From the NCBI GenBank assembly GCA_002633005.1, contig NMRA01000014.1:87150-151149 (forward strand): a stretch of DNA of 64,000 bases. Direction: 5' to 3'. The notes under the pieces are model-generated. The model was not told the origin of the DNA and ran no database searches. It saw nothing but the letters and a program-made list of their open reading frames with translations. Position numbers and translations under genes: made by a program. Origin of the DNA: Phoronis australis (taxonomy: Eukaryota; Phoronida; Phoronidae). Shown one piece after another: positions 1 to 10,361 of this stretch. Position 1 is the first letter of the stretch; every line of letters begins with the position of its first letter.

Positions 1-2134
1 TTTTGACCAATTTAAGATTGTCACTGCTTTCACTATACAGCCACATTACAAGGTTGTTGAGAAGATTGATCTTAATGTATTATGCTTCAACACTACTTGG
101 GTCCACGTACTATGCAATATAATGGACCACTGCAGTGGCATCGGAAGATTGTGACAAGATACTGCAACAAGTTAAACAAATCTGAAGGGCTCCAGAGATC
201 CGACTAACAAAAAAGAAAGAAAATAGTTGCCACAGAGCCACCTTGGGTCAGATTTCAGCCAAAAAATAGCCCTTGAAATATTACTCAAGTACATGTTCTG
301 TAAAAATTTCAAGTCCATCATACAACAAATGCGGCTTGTATCATGTCAACAAAGAAACGAAACAAATTTCTGTGACTACAGTAACACACCTGGTGCTTTT
401 TTCAACAAGTAATTGACTGTTACATAATGTTACCAAGAAGAAAGTACTAGCAACTGCAAGACAGAGCAACTACTTGTAATTTTAAAATTATTTCTAGTAA
501 TTTAAAGGACTCTAGTTCACCCAAGGTCTCATGGTTTTGCCAAGCAAAACCTGAGTTTTTAGATTTACAAACAGTTGAATATTGTTCGTGCTTGTTAAAA
601 TTATTTAAGGAAGTCAGTTTCTGATTTAACAGTGGTATGCACAGGGATATCCTGCTTGAATTCACGATACAGAATGACCCAGAAATACACATACTCAATT
701 ATTCTAATCTTCAAAAACATTTTTACACTAATCTGTTCAAAAACTGTTTAAATCATTGAGACAAGAGCTCTAGTTGCGCCATTGAGAGCACAAACTACTC
801 GAGTTATTGTGTCGTTACACAGTGTTCAGGCATAACTATCACCAACAGCTAACCCAGTTTCCAGTCCTTAAACACAAGACGGCCACAATAGTACACACTG
901 TTATTTCTGGTTTGTGCTATAATTCAAATCCCAAACAGCATGTATCAATCGGTTACCAGTTTCGAAATGTATTGTTAGCAGAGCATGAATTCATTGTAAA
1001 TAGTGCGTGGAAATTTGGTTTGGTGTAGAAGAGCTTTGTTGTGTGGAACAGATCATGATACCCAGGTGGGCAAATTCATGGATTAAAAACACCCAATCCA
1101 TAACCCATAACTTTTTTACAAGAACAATGACTGGTAATTTTTGTTCTGAACACAACCACTAACAATTTTTCATTTCAATTGCCTCAACCCTCTCCAATAG
1201 GTTCTCAGCTGGAAGAGTTTTCATTACAGTGTTGTAAACTTCTAGTATTGAGACAACCTTCAGAGTAAAGTTTATAGACAAAAGTATTAACTGCAAATTT
1301 CTTGCAACGAACAAAACAAGAATAGAACCATAACTTTAAATACTTGCAGATTGTATTCCTCTAGGCAAATGCATCAAAAGGAAAATGAAAGCAGTTTTAT
1401 TGTACAAAATCTCTACTGGCACGAAACAAAACTCATTCTCCGAGGATAATTTTTTGTGAAAAGTTGTATTCCAATGGATAGGATGTTCATCTCTCACAAC
1501 CTGCACAAGATGAATGTATTCCTAACCAGTCAAGACTCCACAGTTCACTTATCACCAGTTACAAGCTCCATCCAGCTGACCAATCACAGTGGAATACACT
1601 TTAACACTTGCACTACACTACGGCTAATTGAAGTGTCACGTGTTAATCACGATATACAATGTGCGATCAGATCTAAGAACTCCACTGACTCAATTCTTTC
1701 ACCCCCATGGGTGCTTTTAGGGGAGTCGCACATTCACTGCCACCCGTAAGGTACTTGCCAGGTCTTGACCTAATTAACCCTAAATTTCACAGGAGATACC
1801 TACAGTTTAATGACATTGTCAGACGACTGTTCTACCAAATCCCGAATGTGAATCAAAATTTTCCAGTTTTTCAGAAGAAATTTCAGTCAATCACTTGTCA
1901 AATTGCGATGCATTTACAATGGCCTCTAAATTGTTCATCATCAAAGTTTGATTGACTGGAATTCAAAACAATTCCGACTAAGAGTTAGTAATGTCAAACA
2001 TAAGACGAAGTATGTACCAAAACAAACGCGGTTTGTATTTCAAAGATCATTGATCATTGATGATATTTCTTCACCTGAAACCTTTAGTGCTTGCACCCTA
2101 CATTCTGCACACTATGTTCTACGCATTCTTGAAA
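1..2134. other. Intergenic, no gene seen
   Basis: AT-rich sequence downstream of the CENP-S gene. The short open frames here lack splice context or recognisable protein similarity. I see no RNA gene or mobile element that I can support. Confidence 0.5.
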
Positions 2135-2140
2135 TTTATT
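2135..2140 (-). terminator. Candidate poly(A) signal of CENP-S
   Basis: On the minus strand this reads AATAAA, about 59 nt after the CENP-S stop codon at 2199-2201. The distance is typical for a short 3'UTR. No transcript evidence is available. Confidence 0.5.
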
Positions 2141-2198
2141 AGGCACAGGGAAAAGTAGTTAAAGATTAAAAGGCATGTTTCAGGTTGGATACACTTTT

Positions 2199-2345
2199 CT
2201 AGTCCTCAAAAATTCCAGGGTTTGAACTCTCATCCTCTTCAGTTGCTTTCCGTCGTTTAGCGTTGGCTTTTGTCTTAGCCTTCTTTCGTTTCTGGGCATT
2301 TTGCGCCACGGTATGTTCATCTTGTATTGAGCATAAATGCTGGTG
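2199..2345 (-). CDS. CENPS: CENP-S coding exon 4 (C-terminal tail and stop)
   Basis: The acceptor TTTCAG precedes HQHLCSIQDEHTVAQ, a basic K/R-rich stretch and the ending SSNPGIFED-stop. It is 147 nt and phase 0 at its start, matching the phase-0 end of exon 3. The lysine-rich tail resembles the vertebrate CENP-S tail in character more than in sequence. Confidence 0.82.
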   Translation of the reverse strand, partial: HQHLCSIQDEHTVAQNAQKRKKAKTKANAKRRKATEEDESSNPGIFED

Positions 2346-5300
2346 CTGAAATAAAAATGTCACACTTTTTATATATTTAAGGCCAAATATTGTCAGCTCT
2401 TAAAAATTTGTTAAAACAGGCAAATAATTTTAAAGCTGCATTTTGCCATGTTTAGCTGGTTAAAATACGAAAATCGAATTGGCATTACTCTTAAAAATGT
2501 GTCTCAATATTCTACACCATGACTAGAGGATTCAGAAAATAGTAGTATCATTACGTTAATAGAGTTGGATTGTAAACAATAACCTAAGATTCTATTTTCG
2601 TTACTAAATCAAGCCATAGGTAGTGCAGACATGCGTCATTTTCAAATTTGCAATTTTAAGGTTGGTCAACCCAACTAAACTGCGATGAGCCCTTTCTTCT
2701 TGAGTTGCTGATGGTTTTGATGTTCTTGTAAGTAACAGAAATAGAATATTGTGAGACTGACTTGATGAGAGCAAAGAGCCTGAAATGCAGCTTTAAGAGT
2801 GTTTCAATTAAAACAATCCATATTGCAAGACTTGTCAGCACTGCTCCTATTAATACAATCCATGTTGCAAGACTTATCAACACTGCTCCTATTAATACAA
2901 TCCATGTTGCAAGACTTGTCAACACTGCTCCTATTAATACAATCCATATTGCAAGACTTATCAACACTGCTCCTATTAATACAATCCATGTTGCAAGACT
3001 TGTCAACACTGCTCTTATTTGTAAAGTTATTATCTGGAGTTAGTTTACAATGACATGAATACCATTGTGTATTAGAAAAGTCAATGATGTATGACAGAGA
3101 GCTTGAAATAATTTATATAAACTACTCAAAATCACTGCAAAAACTAACACTTTGTATTTACGATACTTGTCCTAATTACTGGTCATGGCAGTAAAATGAG
3201 AGAACTACAAAATCAGCGGGACGTAAGGCCGAACATGAGCACTTAAAATCAAAGTTTTGAGACTTCAGGGGCAGGCGCATATTCAAACAGTCAATTGGGT
3301 AAACATCCTGGGAAGTAGTGTACAATGACAATGGACTTCACATGAAGAGTTCAATAGGGTTTACCATCTAAAAGGGAGATATTGCACTCAGTAGTTGAGT
3401 GACATAACCAAGCATTTCAAGTAATATATCTTTGAATTATCCAGTGCAAACATTACACAACAAGTAATTAGCTAGTCACATGTCGCTAACAGAATGCTTT
3501 CACCACACGTTTGCACTGGAGTACGATAACATTAGAATAAGCATGAGCAAAAACATCCATTTCACGTCTCCTTTAGTAAAAAGCAGGACAGTGCCTGTAT
3601 TTTCGCACCTAAAAAAGCAAACTGACACATCGTTATGCGAGTTGCGCATTTTCTAGGAGCTAAAATTCTAATAAAATGTGTGTTCACGACAAGAACACTT
3701 TTGAAAAAATCTCAGTCACGTAACTTAGGGATGGAAAGCAAGCAGACCATGAGTGCTCAAAAGATTTTTTTTAAATTTCAGGGGTGGACTGTAAGACAAG
3801 CGTGGCATGACCCCAGATGAGTGTGCTATTCAAAATAGCATGAAATCTCACTAATTTTGGGCAAAAATAATTGCCAAAAATGCCTTTTTTGATTTTAAAG
3901 GGCTTCTACAAACATAGGTGTGACAACCCATAGTTTATCAAAACTTTGTCCGATGATATCAGTGGTACAAATCTTGAACATGGAAAACCACTGAATTGGT
4001 GCTGCATAGGTTGCACAAACAACAGGTTGTGCAAATTAGTATTCATAATGCATTATAACAAGAGCAATGCCAAACGTTGAAATGCGCCCACAACTACACC
4101 ACAAACGGTGTTGCTTTTAGGGGTGTTTAAAAATTTGTATCAGAAAATTGGCCATAAGATGGCACTGAATACATTGAACCCATCCAAAAATGGCCACAAG
4201 ATGGCACTGAATACATTGAACCCATTCAAAAATGGGAAGGGTGTAATCTCTCAAAACTATCTGCCACCAAATTTCATGAAAATCCATCAAAGAACTCCAA
4301 AGATACAAAGGCAAAATAAGCAGACCGCCATTAGGAATTACAGCAGTAGTCAAATCTATCCATCTGCTGTGAGAATGCAATTGCAAAATTTCAAGAACAT
4401 CTTGCTAGGGGTTTAGGAGAAACAACCATAGATGTAAAAGATGTCACTAGGCAGCACCACAGAAGTTAGACCTATTTGAAAACCCGCATCAGTCATGCTC
4501 ATATCAGTAGGAACACATATGCCAATTTTCACAATTATCCTTAGAGTGGTTTGGTTCATGGCGGATGCCAAAAAACAGTAAAAATGGCCACTAGGTGGTG
4601 AAAAATACTTCAAATCCTTCCAAAAATGGGAAGGTAGCATCACCTCAGTAACAGGTACAAATTTGCCAAATTTCATGAAAATCCACCGAGGACCTTTGAA
4701 GGTAAAAGTAAAAAAAAATAAAATTGCCACGAGGGGGCACACCAGTACTTGGACCGTCCGAAAATTTGCTCATGCCATCCCATCCATTAAAGGAACATAT
4801 TATGAGCAAAATTTCATGACACAAATCATTTTGGAAATAAAGCAGCAGATGACGGCCAGCCGCACGGATAAACGGAGATGATGGCATAAAAATGATATTA
4901 AAATAAAATTTCACTCGTCGGCCATATTGCAGCCCAAACTGGTGAGATTTTACCATATCCTGAAATATGTATTTACAACCACATAATGTAAAAATTCTTA
5001 CCAGTTCAGGACATTTTCTCACCACTAGTTTCATATCGTCTCCATTTACAGTGCTGCGTTTGGCATGTCTGAAATAAAACAGAGTACTAAATTACTGCTG
5101 TTTGTAAGTTGTACTACAACATAAAAGTCTTCTTGGAACGTTTATTAGTTTCATGTGATATAATTAAGACAAATTTGGACACTATGAAACAGTTTTCTAA
5201 AATATTCTTTCTTTTTCATTTTATACAACTTTTTATTTTCTTCTTAAAAATTATAAAACTGCTATTTTTTATAAAAGTGGAAAATTTTAAACACAATCCC

Positions 5301-8300
5301 TAACAGCATTTTGAAGAACAGTGCATAAAATATGGTGTTTGAAAGTTACATATGAACACGATCAGCCGTTTCTGTCAGGGATATGATGTCCCAAATATTG
5401 GCCACTTTTCCAAAGTGCTACACAATCTTAACAGTGTTTAGCTAATGTTCACCATGGTATTGGGAATAAAATAACTTGGGCAACATTGTCCGAGACGCCT
5501 GAAAAAGGAAAGAGTTGTATAAAAAAAGCCAAGTTAAATGCTGCTTGTAAGTTGTTATCAGCTGAATAAAAAGTATAGTAAAGCTGTTCCGTGATATACA
5601 GGTGTCATATGCTCAAAATGTCTCTGATGTGAAAGTATTGTTATATGCCAATGATATGGTCTTGTGTGCTTACTCTCCAATTAAACTGCAAAAACTACTG
5701 TGTGCTTTAGATAAGTTTTGTCAGGAATAGGCCATGTGTGTAAATTTAGTAATGACAAAAGCTATGGTGTTTCTTTAGAAACGGAGGTCCCCTGAGAAAT
5801 TGCGAGAGGTGGTATTTTGGAATTGAAAAACTCTAAGCGGTTTCCAGTTACAAGTATCTTAGTCTTGTGTTCCTGCCAAAGTAATTGTGGACTATGGCTA
5901 CTCCGATCCTGTCAGCCAAAGCCACCAAGGTCGCTATTATAGCCGACAAGCTATAAAAAAGCATGATCATGTTTCAACTGCTTATGGATTCTGAGATATT
6001 TGATAAAATGGTTTACCCTACATTGTGCTATGAAGCCAAAATATGGGGATTACAAGAATACAACTGATTAGAAAAAGTGCAAATATCAAATTTTGTAAGT
6101 GTTTGTTGGGTGCAGCTAATTCATTCTCAAAGGATGCTGTACTGAGCGAATGTGGCCGGTTGCAGTTATTCACTACGTACTATGTTGCAGTGATCAAGTA
6201 TTGGTTCAAACTTCTCATCATAACTCAAGGGCAGCTTATGACAATTTGTATGACTTAGATCAAAATGGTCGGCACTCCCAAAATTGGGCCACATCAGTTA
6301 GACTTATATTGTCAAATTATGGATTCCAAGAAGTTTTATTAAATCAAGATCTTGTATGTGAAAATTCTTTTCTGCTAATTTTTAGACAGCGAATAAGGGA
6401 TTGTTATTTGCAAGGACGGAGACAAAGTGTTGAGAGTAATCCTAAACTGTTTTTATAACCAATTTAACAAGAGAAACGCTTTGTAGCATAAAAATGGCCA
6501 CTAGATGGTGCAAAAACATACAATCCATCCAAAAACAGGAACATGCCATATTTCATAAAAATCTGTCAAGAACTTCAGAGAAACAAAGGAAAACAGAATA
6601 AAATGAAATTGCCAATAGTGGGCCCAGTGTCAGTTGGATCCGCCTGAAAGTCGCCATCATCTGTTGTTATCTTCATATAAATACACTTACTAAAATTAGT
6701 AAAGATTCTGCAGTGGGTTTAAGAGATACAACTAATGGCGCAAAACAAAACTACCACTAGGAGGCACCACAGTAGTCAGTCACCACCATCAAAGGTCGTC
6801 TTCACACGGAGAACATGTATGCCAATTTTCAAATTGTTTGGTTGATACAGGGGTGGACACCAAAAACAAGATTTCAAAACAGCAAAAATGGCCACTAGGT
6901 GGTGCAAAATACCTCAATTCCATCTAAAAAACAGGAAGATAGCGTCATCACACCAATAGATGCCTATATTTAAAATTTTATGAAAATCTGTTGAGGACCT
7001 TTGCAGATACCGAGTTACACAGGGGGCCAGCAGTAGTCAGATCTGTCCGAAAGTCGTCGTCATCCGTAGTCAACATCATATAAATACACTTGCTAAATTA
7101 AGTAAAGATCCTGCGAACGGTTTAGGAGATACAGCCATAGGCGCAACAAAACAAAACTGCCACTAGGAGGTGCCACAGTAGTCGAAATCGTCGAAAAATC
7201 ATCATCAACCATCCCCTTCATAGTAAGCACATACATACCAATTTTCACAATCATCCTTTGAGCGGCTTGGTTGATAGAGGGGTGGACTCGAAAACAGTAA
7301 AAATGGCCACTAGGTGGCGCAAACTAGGTCGAATCCATCCGAAAACGGGAGGATAACGTCATCTGACTAATAGGTGCCTACATATCAAATTTCATGAAAA
7401 TCCGTTCAGGACTTTTGAAGATACAAAGGTAAACGTAAAAAAAATAAAATTGCCACTGGGGGCACATCGGTAGTCGGATCCGTCCGAAAGTTCGCTCATG
7501 CTGTCCCATTCATGAATGGAACATATCTGCCAAATTTCATGAACGTATGTCAAAGGATTTTGGAGATAGAGCAGCGGACGCTGGACGAATTCCGCCCAGA
7601 CGGACAGAGATGACGGCATAATGCGTCCACATATAAATATGTGGGCGTGTAAAAAGGAATCCAAACTGGAAAATTTTTAAGTTACCTGTGCACAAATTAT
7701 GTCCATGACATGTTTTCGTTGTTCAAGCCAGTCTCATGATTGAAGTCGGCAGCCACTTGAATTTGGATAGGGCAAACAGAGTGTGTCTCTTCTGCCCAAA
7801 TGTTGTTGAAGACGAGTACCATTTCCTTCTAAGTTGTGATAAATATTCTGAATTGTGAGAAAATATTATTGCAGCGTATAACTGCAATTTTCTGTCTTTT
7901 TCAAGTTCTATAGATTAATGTCAAAAAGTGATGATGCTAAAATAAGTTAACCTACTATGTAAATATGTATTTTATGCTTTTTTACTCCGTTATAGCTTGC
8001 TGCACTCTTAAGTATGTTACATTGGGCCTATAGCCATTATTTCAGAAATAAATTGAATGATTGATTCATTTGACATATGTTCACTGGTGACATTGAATGT
8101 TTGCGAGTCCCGGGTGTCAAAGAGTTGCACTAACATTTGACAACAAGAGACATCTGTTGGTATTGGTTTGCATCATCATATCATGCAGTACAAAGCACTT
8201 CCCATGTTGGCTAAATTTATTTTTTGATGTTACACAAACTACTTGTACCCTGCCAGACCCACTAGATGAGTGACTGCAGCAAAAGGCCCACTGCACCAAA

Positions 8301-9063
8301 CTCCTCGCCATGTGATGCAGGGTTTGGTACAATGACAAACTTACTTTGCAAATAACTCTAAGTCCATGGATAGAGACTCTCCTTGTCGAAATGTGGCCTC
8401 TGCTAATGTTGCCATAAAAGATTTGTTGAATGTCACTTCATTTTCCCGGCCTATTTCTTCACAAATCTTTCCCACTGTATAATGCACAGAGGCTTTTAAT
8501 CTCTGAAAATAGAACTCAAGTTCTAATGATATCTTCAAGTGATAAAATCAAGTTCGTACTGAAAAAATTGATTTCAATTGTACAATATTGTGTTACATCA
8601 TGTTACAGTAAGGTTAGAAGGAAACCAGGGGTTTAGCTTACAGGCACTAACCAATGGTACACTATTAACTCTTTCACTACCAAGTGTTTAGAGCTGCATT
8701 TCCTAGTGCCAAAAATTTTGAGGAAAGTTTCAAAACAGAGTCACTGAAGAAGGCAAAATTGGTTTTAGTTGAAATGCATAACTTTGCTGACATTTCAAAC
8801 TGGGATCCTGAATCAGAACTGTTTTGAATTAGAGCTGCTGAAAGATAGAAATAAGCTCCTGTGGACAGTACCACCGTCTAGGTGAACGGGCCCCAGTAGA
8901 GACGGTGGCCATCCCGAAGGCGGCATAGGCCCTCCATGTGCTAGAACCAGTTCGGCAAATTATGCCTTACACTGAGTAAACCGTTAAAGTCAGCCATGAA
9001 TGAAGTCAATGAAAGATCAACAACAAAAAGAACAACTATAACAGGTTTAAAAGGATATATATA

Positions 9064-9095
<32 letters not shown>

Positions 9096-10361
9096 TCATG
9101 GTGAATGTTACCTCAGATGTCGGTTAACATTAGCTAGATCGATTACACACAAGACAGTCAGTAAGCGGGTGTCTTCGTCAAAGATGTCAAAAGAAGGAAC
9201 TGATGTAAGACGTAACCCGGCTAGGCAATGACCATCGCCTCTGTTGGCCTGACCAGAGGCGATGCAGCTCCTATAGGCGCTCCATACGCCTGAAGCTTTT
9301 CAACGAATTATGCCTCGCACCGACTAAAGCATCAAAGTCACGTTGTTATAAATACCTTTTGCGCATAGAGGAACACCTTAGGAGGTTGTCGATGTGTTTA
9401 ATTCCTTCCAACTCGAACAAATACTCCCGTTATCAAACTTTTTCTTCGAGCAGTCCCTATTTCAATTCCCAAAATCGTGAACTAACATTTTTATACTGCG
9501 CACGCTCCAATTTTTACCGAGCTCGCTAAGTGATGTGACTTCATGACCTCAATCTTTAAATAGGCCAAAGGTAAGCCACTGCGGTCTTGTCAGTCAAATG
9601 TTCGTTTCCAAAATGCCACCACTACTTGTCTTTAATTGACGTTACTTGAAAGTGATTGTATTTCAATGAATTATTGTTTGTATTTGATAAAAATACATGC
9701 TGTTGATATGACATTTAATAGTCTTTGTGCACATATTTGACATTTTAATGTTTAACAACACGGCAAATGCACGGCTGGTTCCCGGCAGCACGTACGAAGA
9801 GGGCGGGGACTTCAGTTTTCAAAGTTCGCCAGTAGGATCGCAACTTCTGACCTTTGGCCTGGTTAAAAGAATGAGGTCAAATCTCTTGGCGTGTGCCCAG
9901 TGAAAATGTTGAGTTCACGATTTTGGGAACTGAAATAGGGACTGCTCGAAGAAAAAGTTTGATAACGCCAGATAACGGGAGTATTTGTTCGAGTTGGAAG
10001 GAATTAAACACAACGAAAACCTCCCAAGGTTTTCCTCTATGCGCAAAAGATATTTAGAACAACGTGACTTTAATGTTTTAGTCGGTGCGAGGCATAATTC
10101 TCCGAAAAGCTTCCGGCGTATGGAGCACCAATAGGAGCTGCATCGCCTCTGCCTCTGCTCTGGTCGGGCCAACAGAGGTGATGGTCATTGCCTTATAACC
10201 CGGCATGCTATTCCAGTCCGCGACTGTTCTAGGAAAGAATGTCTTTTGTATTGATGAAGAACAAATGAAATTAAAGCAATATGTAACGTCATGGGCGCGT
10301 AAAAATTCATGCAAACCTGTCTTAATGCAGTAATTTCGTAATCTTCGCCCTCTTCGGCCAT
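2199..10361 (-). CDS. CENPS: CENP-S / MHF1 (FANCM-associated histone-fold protein), complete, 4 coding exons
   Basis: Coding segments on the minus strand are 10317-10361, 8345-8502, 5002-5068 and 2199-2345. They join in phase to 417 nt, or 138 aa plus stop, the same length as human CENP-S. The family is a histone-fold protein that pairs with CENP-X. It works in the CENP-T/W/S/X centromere complex and, as MHF1, with FANCM in Fanconi anaemia DNA repair in the nucleus. Visible landmarks are an acidic N terminus (MAEEGEDYE), the histone-fold start RLKASVHYTVGKICEE, FRQGESLSMDLELFA, HAKRSTVNGDDMKL, and a lysine-rich tail containing KRKKAKTKANAKRRK. All junctions are GT/AG. The start ATG at 10359-10361 has a good context (AAAATGGCC). 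An upstream ATG in another frame lies at 10420-10422. The introns are long for so small a protein and full of repeats. The last exon is the least conserved part, but it is supported by phase and length. Confidence 0.92.
2814..3020. repeat. Minisatellite, 42-bp unit, about 5 copies
   Basis: Tandem units contain AATCCATGTTGCAAGACTT and CACTGCTCCTATTAATAC. The 42-bp period is a multiple of three, so it produces long repetitive open frames on both strands that are not genes. It lies in CENP-S intron 3. Confidence 0.95.
4060..4895 (+). repeat. Dispersed repeat family 1, copy A, with CTCF-like cores
   Basis: The head is ACAAGAGCAATGCC followed by GCGCCCAC. The body has units of about 150-200 bp, each with a core such as CCACTAGGTGGTG (4588-4600) or CCACGAGGGGGCAC (4727-4740). 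Each unit also has a stretch like AATTTCATGAAAATCCA. The end is GATGATGGCAT. A 42-bp segment ending AAATGG is duplicated at about 4148-4232. Related copies lie at 6465-7660 and 62193-63180, with reversed ones at 30100-30530 and elsewhere. I see no coding potential. The copy is in CENP-S intron 3. Confidence 0.8.
5002..5068 (-). CDS. CENPS: CENP-S coding exon 3
   Basis: Acceptor TTTCAG, donor GTAAGA. It encodes HAKRSTVNGDDMKLVVRKCPEL, split here as HAKRSTVNGDDMKL then VVRKCPEL. This corresponds to the last helix of the histone fold. It begins by completing a lysine codon split with exon 2. Confidence 0.92.
5590..6462 (+). pseudogene. Decayed LINE reverse transcriptase fragment
   Basis: The plus strand translates with frameshifts and stops to VKVLLYANDMVLCA, then an LQKLLCALDKFC segment and VMTKAMVF. 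This is the RT palm region of a non-LTR retrotransposon, with the catalytic YADD changed to YAND. Further on, DKMVYPTLCYEAKIWG and FCKCLLGAANSFSKDAV resemble the downstream RT part. Several in-frame stops show that it is dead. It lies antisense in CENP-S intron 2 and appears to continue at 7735 after an inserted repeat. Confidence 0.8.
6465..7660 (+). repeat. Dispersed repeat family 1, copy B, inserted in a LINE
   Basis: It starts ACAAGAGAAACGC and has repeated units with CTCF-like cores at 6498-6510, 6754-6767, 6892-6905, 7160-7173, 7307-7320 (CCACTAGGTGGCGC) and 7453-7465. It ends with GATGACGGCATAATGCG and a small palindrome, CCACATATAAATATGTGG. LINE-derived sequence lies on both sides, so this copy inserted into the LINE. 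Confidence 0.82.
7735..8062 (+). pseudogene. LINE C-terminal fragment and 3' end
   Basis: Translates to IEVGSHLNLDRANRVCLFC, then PNVVEDEYHFLLSCDKYSEL and a stop. The cysteine-rich VEDEYHFLL.C motif is typical of the end of non-LTR retrotransposon polyproteins. It is the likely continuation of the RT fragment at 5590-6462. The 3' end is AATAAATTGAATGATTG. Confidence 0.75.
8345..8502 (-). CDS. CENPS: CENP-S coding exon 2 (histone fold)
   Basis: Acceptor TTTTCAG, donor GTAAGT. It encodes RLKASVHYTVGKICEEIG, NEVTFNKSFMATLAEATF and RQGESLSMDLELFAK. RLKA.VHYTVG and TFRQ are strong CENP-S signatures. It is 158 nt, phase 0 at the start and phase 2 at the end. Confidence 0.95.
8871..9000 (+). repeat. 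LINE-type 3' tail fragment
   Basis: Contains GTTCGGCAAATTATGCCTTA and CTGAGTAAACCGTTAAAG. These resemble, with changes, the tail inside the inverted repeat at 9215-10205 (AACGAATTATGCCTCGCACC). I read it as a third, diverged copy of the same element's 3' end. Confidence 0.55.
9057..9095. repeat. (TA)n microsatellite
   Basis: A run of alternating T and A interrupted once near its left end. Confidence 0.95.
9215..9492 (+). repeat. Left arm of large inverted repeat
   Basis: The arm includes GCAATGACCATCGCCTCTG, ATTATGCCTCGCACCGACTA, CAACTCGAACAAATACTCCC and CCCAAAATCGTGAACT. The same order, reverse-complemented, occurs at 9903-10205. The arms are about 0.28-0.30 kb, with a spacer of about 0.41 kb. 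Small indels show that they have diverged. Confidence 0.85.
9903..10300 (-). mobile_element. LINE 3'-end fragment, including right arm of inverted repeat
   Basis: On the minus strand, 10203-10245 reads KTFFPRTVADWNSMP. The FFPRTV..WNSLP-like motif commonly ends non-LTR retrotransposon ORF2 proteins. It is followed by a 3' tail that forms the right arm (9903-10205) of the inverted repeat. The opposing left arm is therefore a second copy of the element's 3' end in the other orientation. It lies in CENP-S intron 1, very near exon 1. Confidence 0.65.
10317..10361 (-). CDS. CENPS: CENP-S coding exon 1 (start)
   Basis: ATG at 10361-10359, encoding MAEEGEDYEITALRQ, ends in CAG before a GTTTGC donor. 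It joins in phase 0 to RLKASVHYTV, as in human CENP-S, where an acidic N terminus ends just before RLKA. The donor is weaker than the others. I chose this ATG because the upstream one at 10422 is out of frame. Confidence 0.85.

Noticed and set aside
2656-3053. Overlapping hydrophobic repeat open frames on both strands
   Set aside because: Explained by the 42-bp minisatellite; all frames are open at once.
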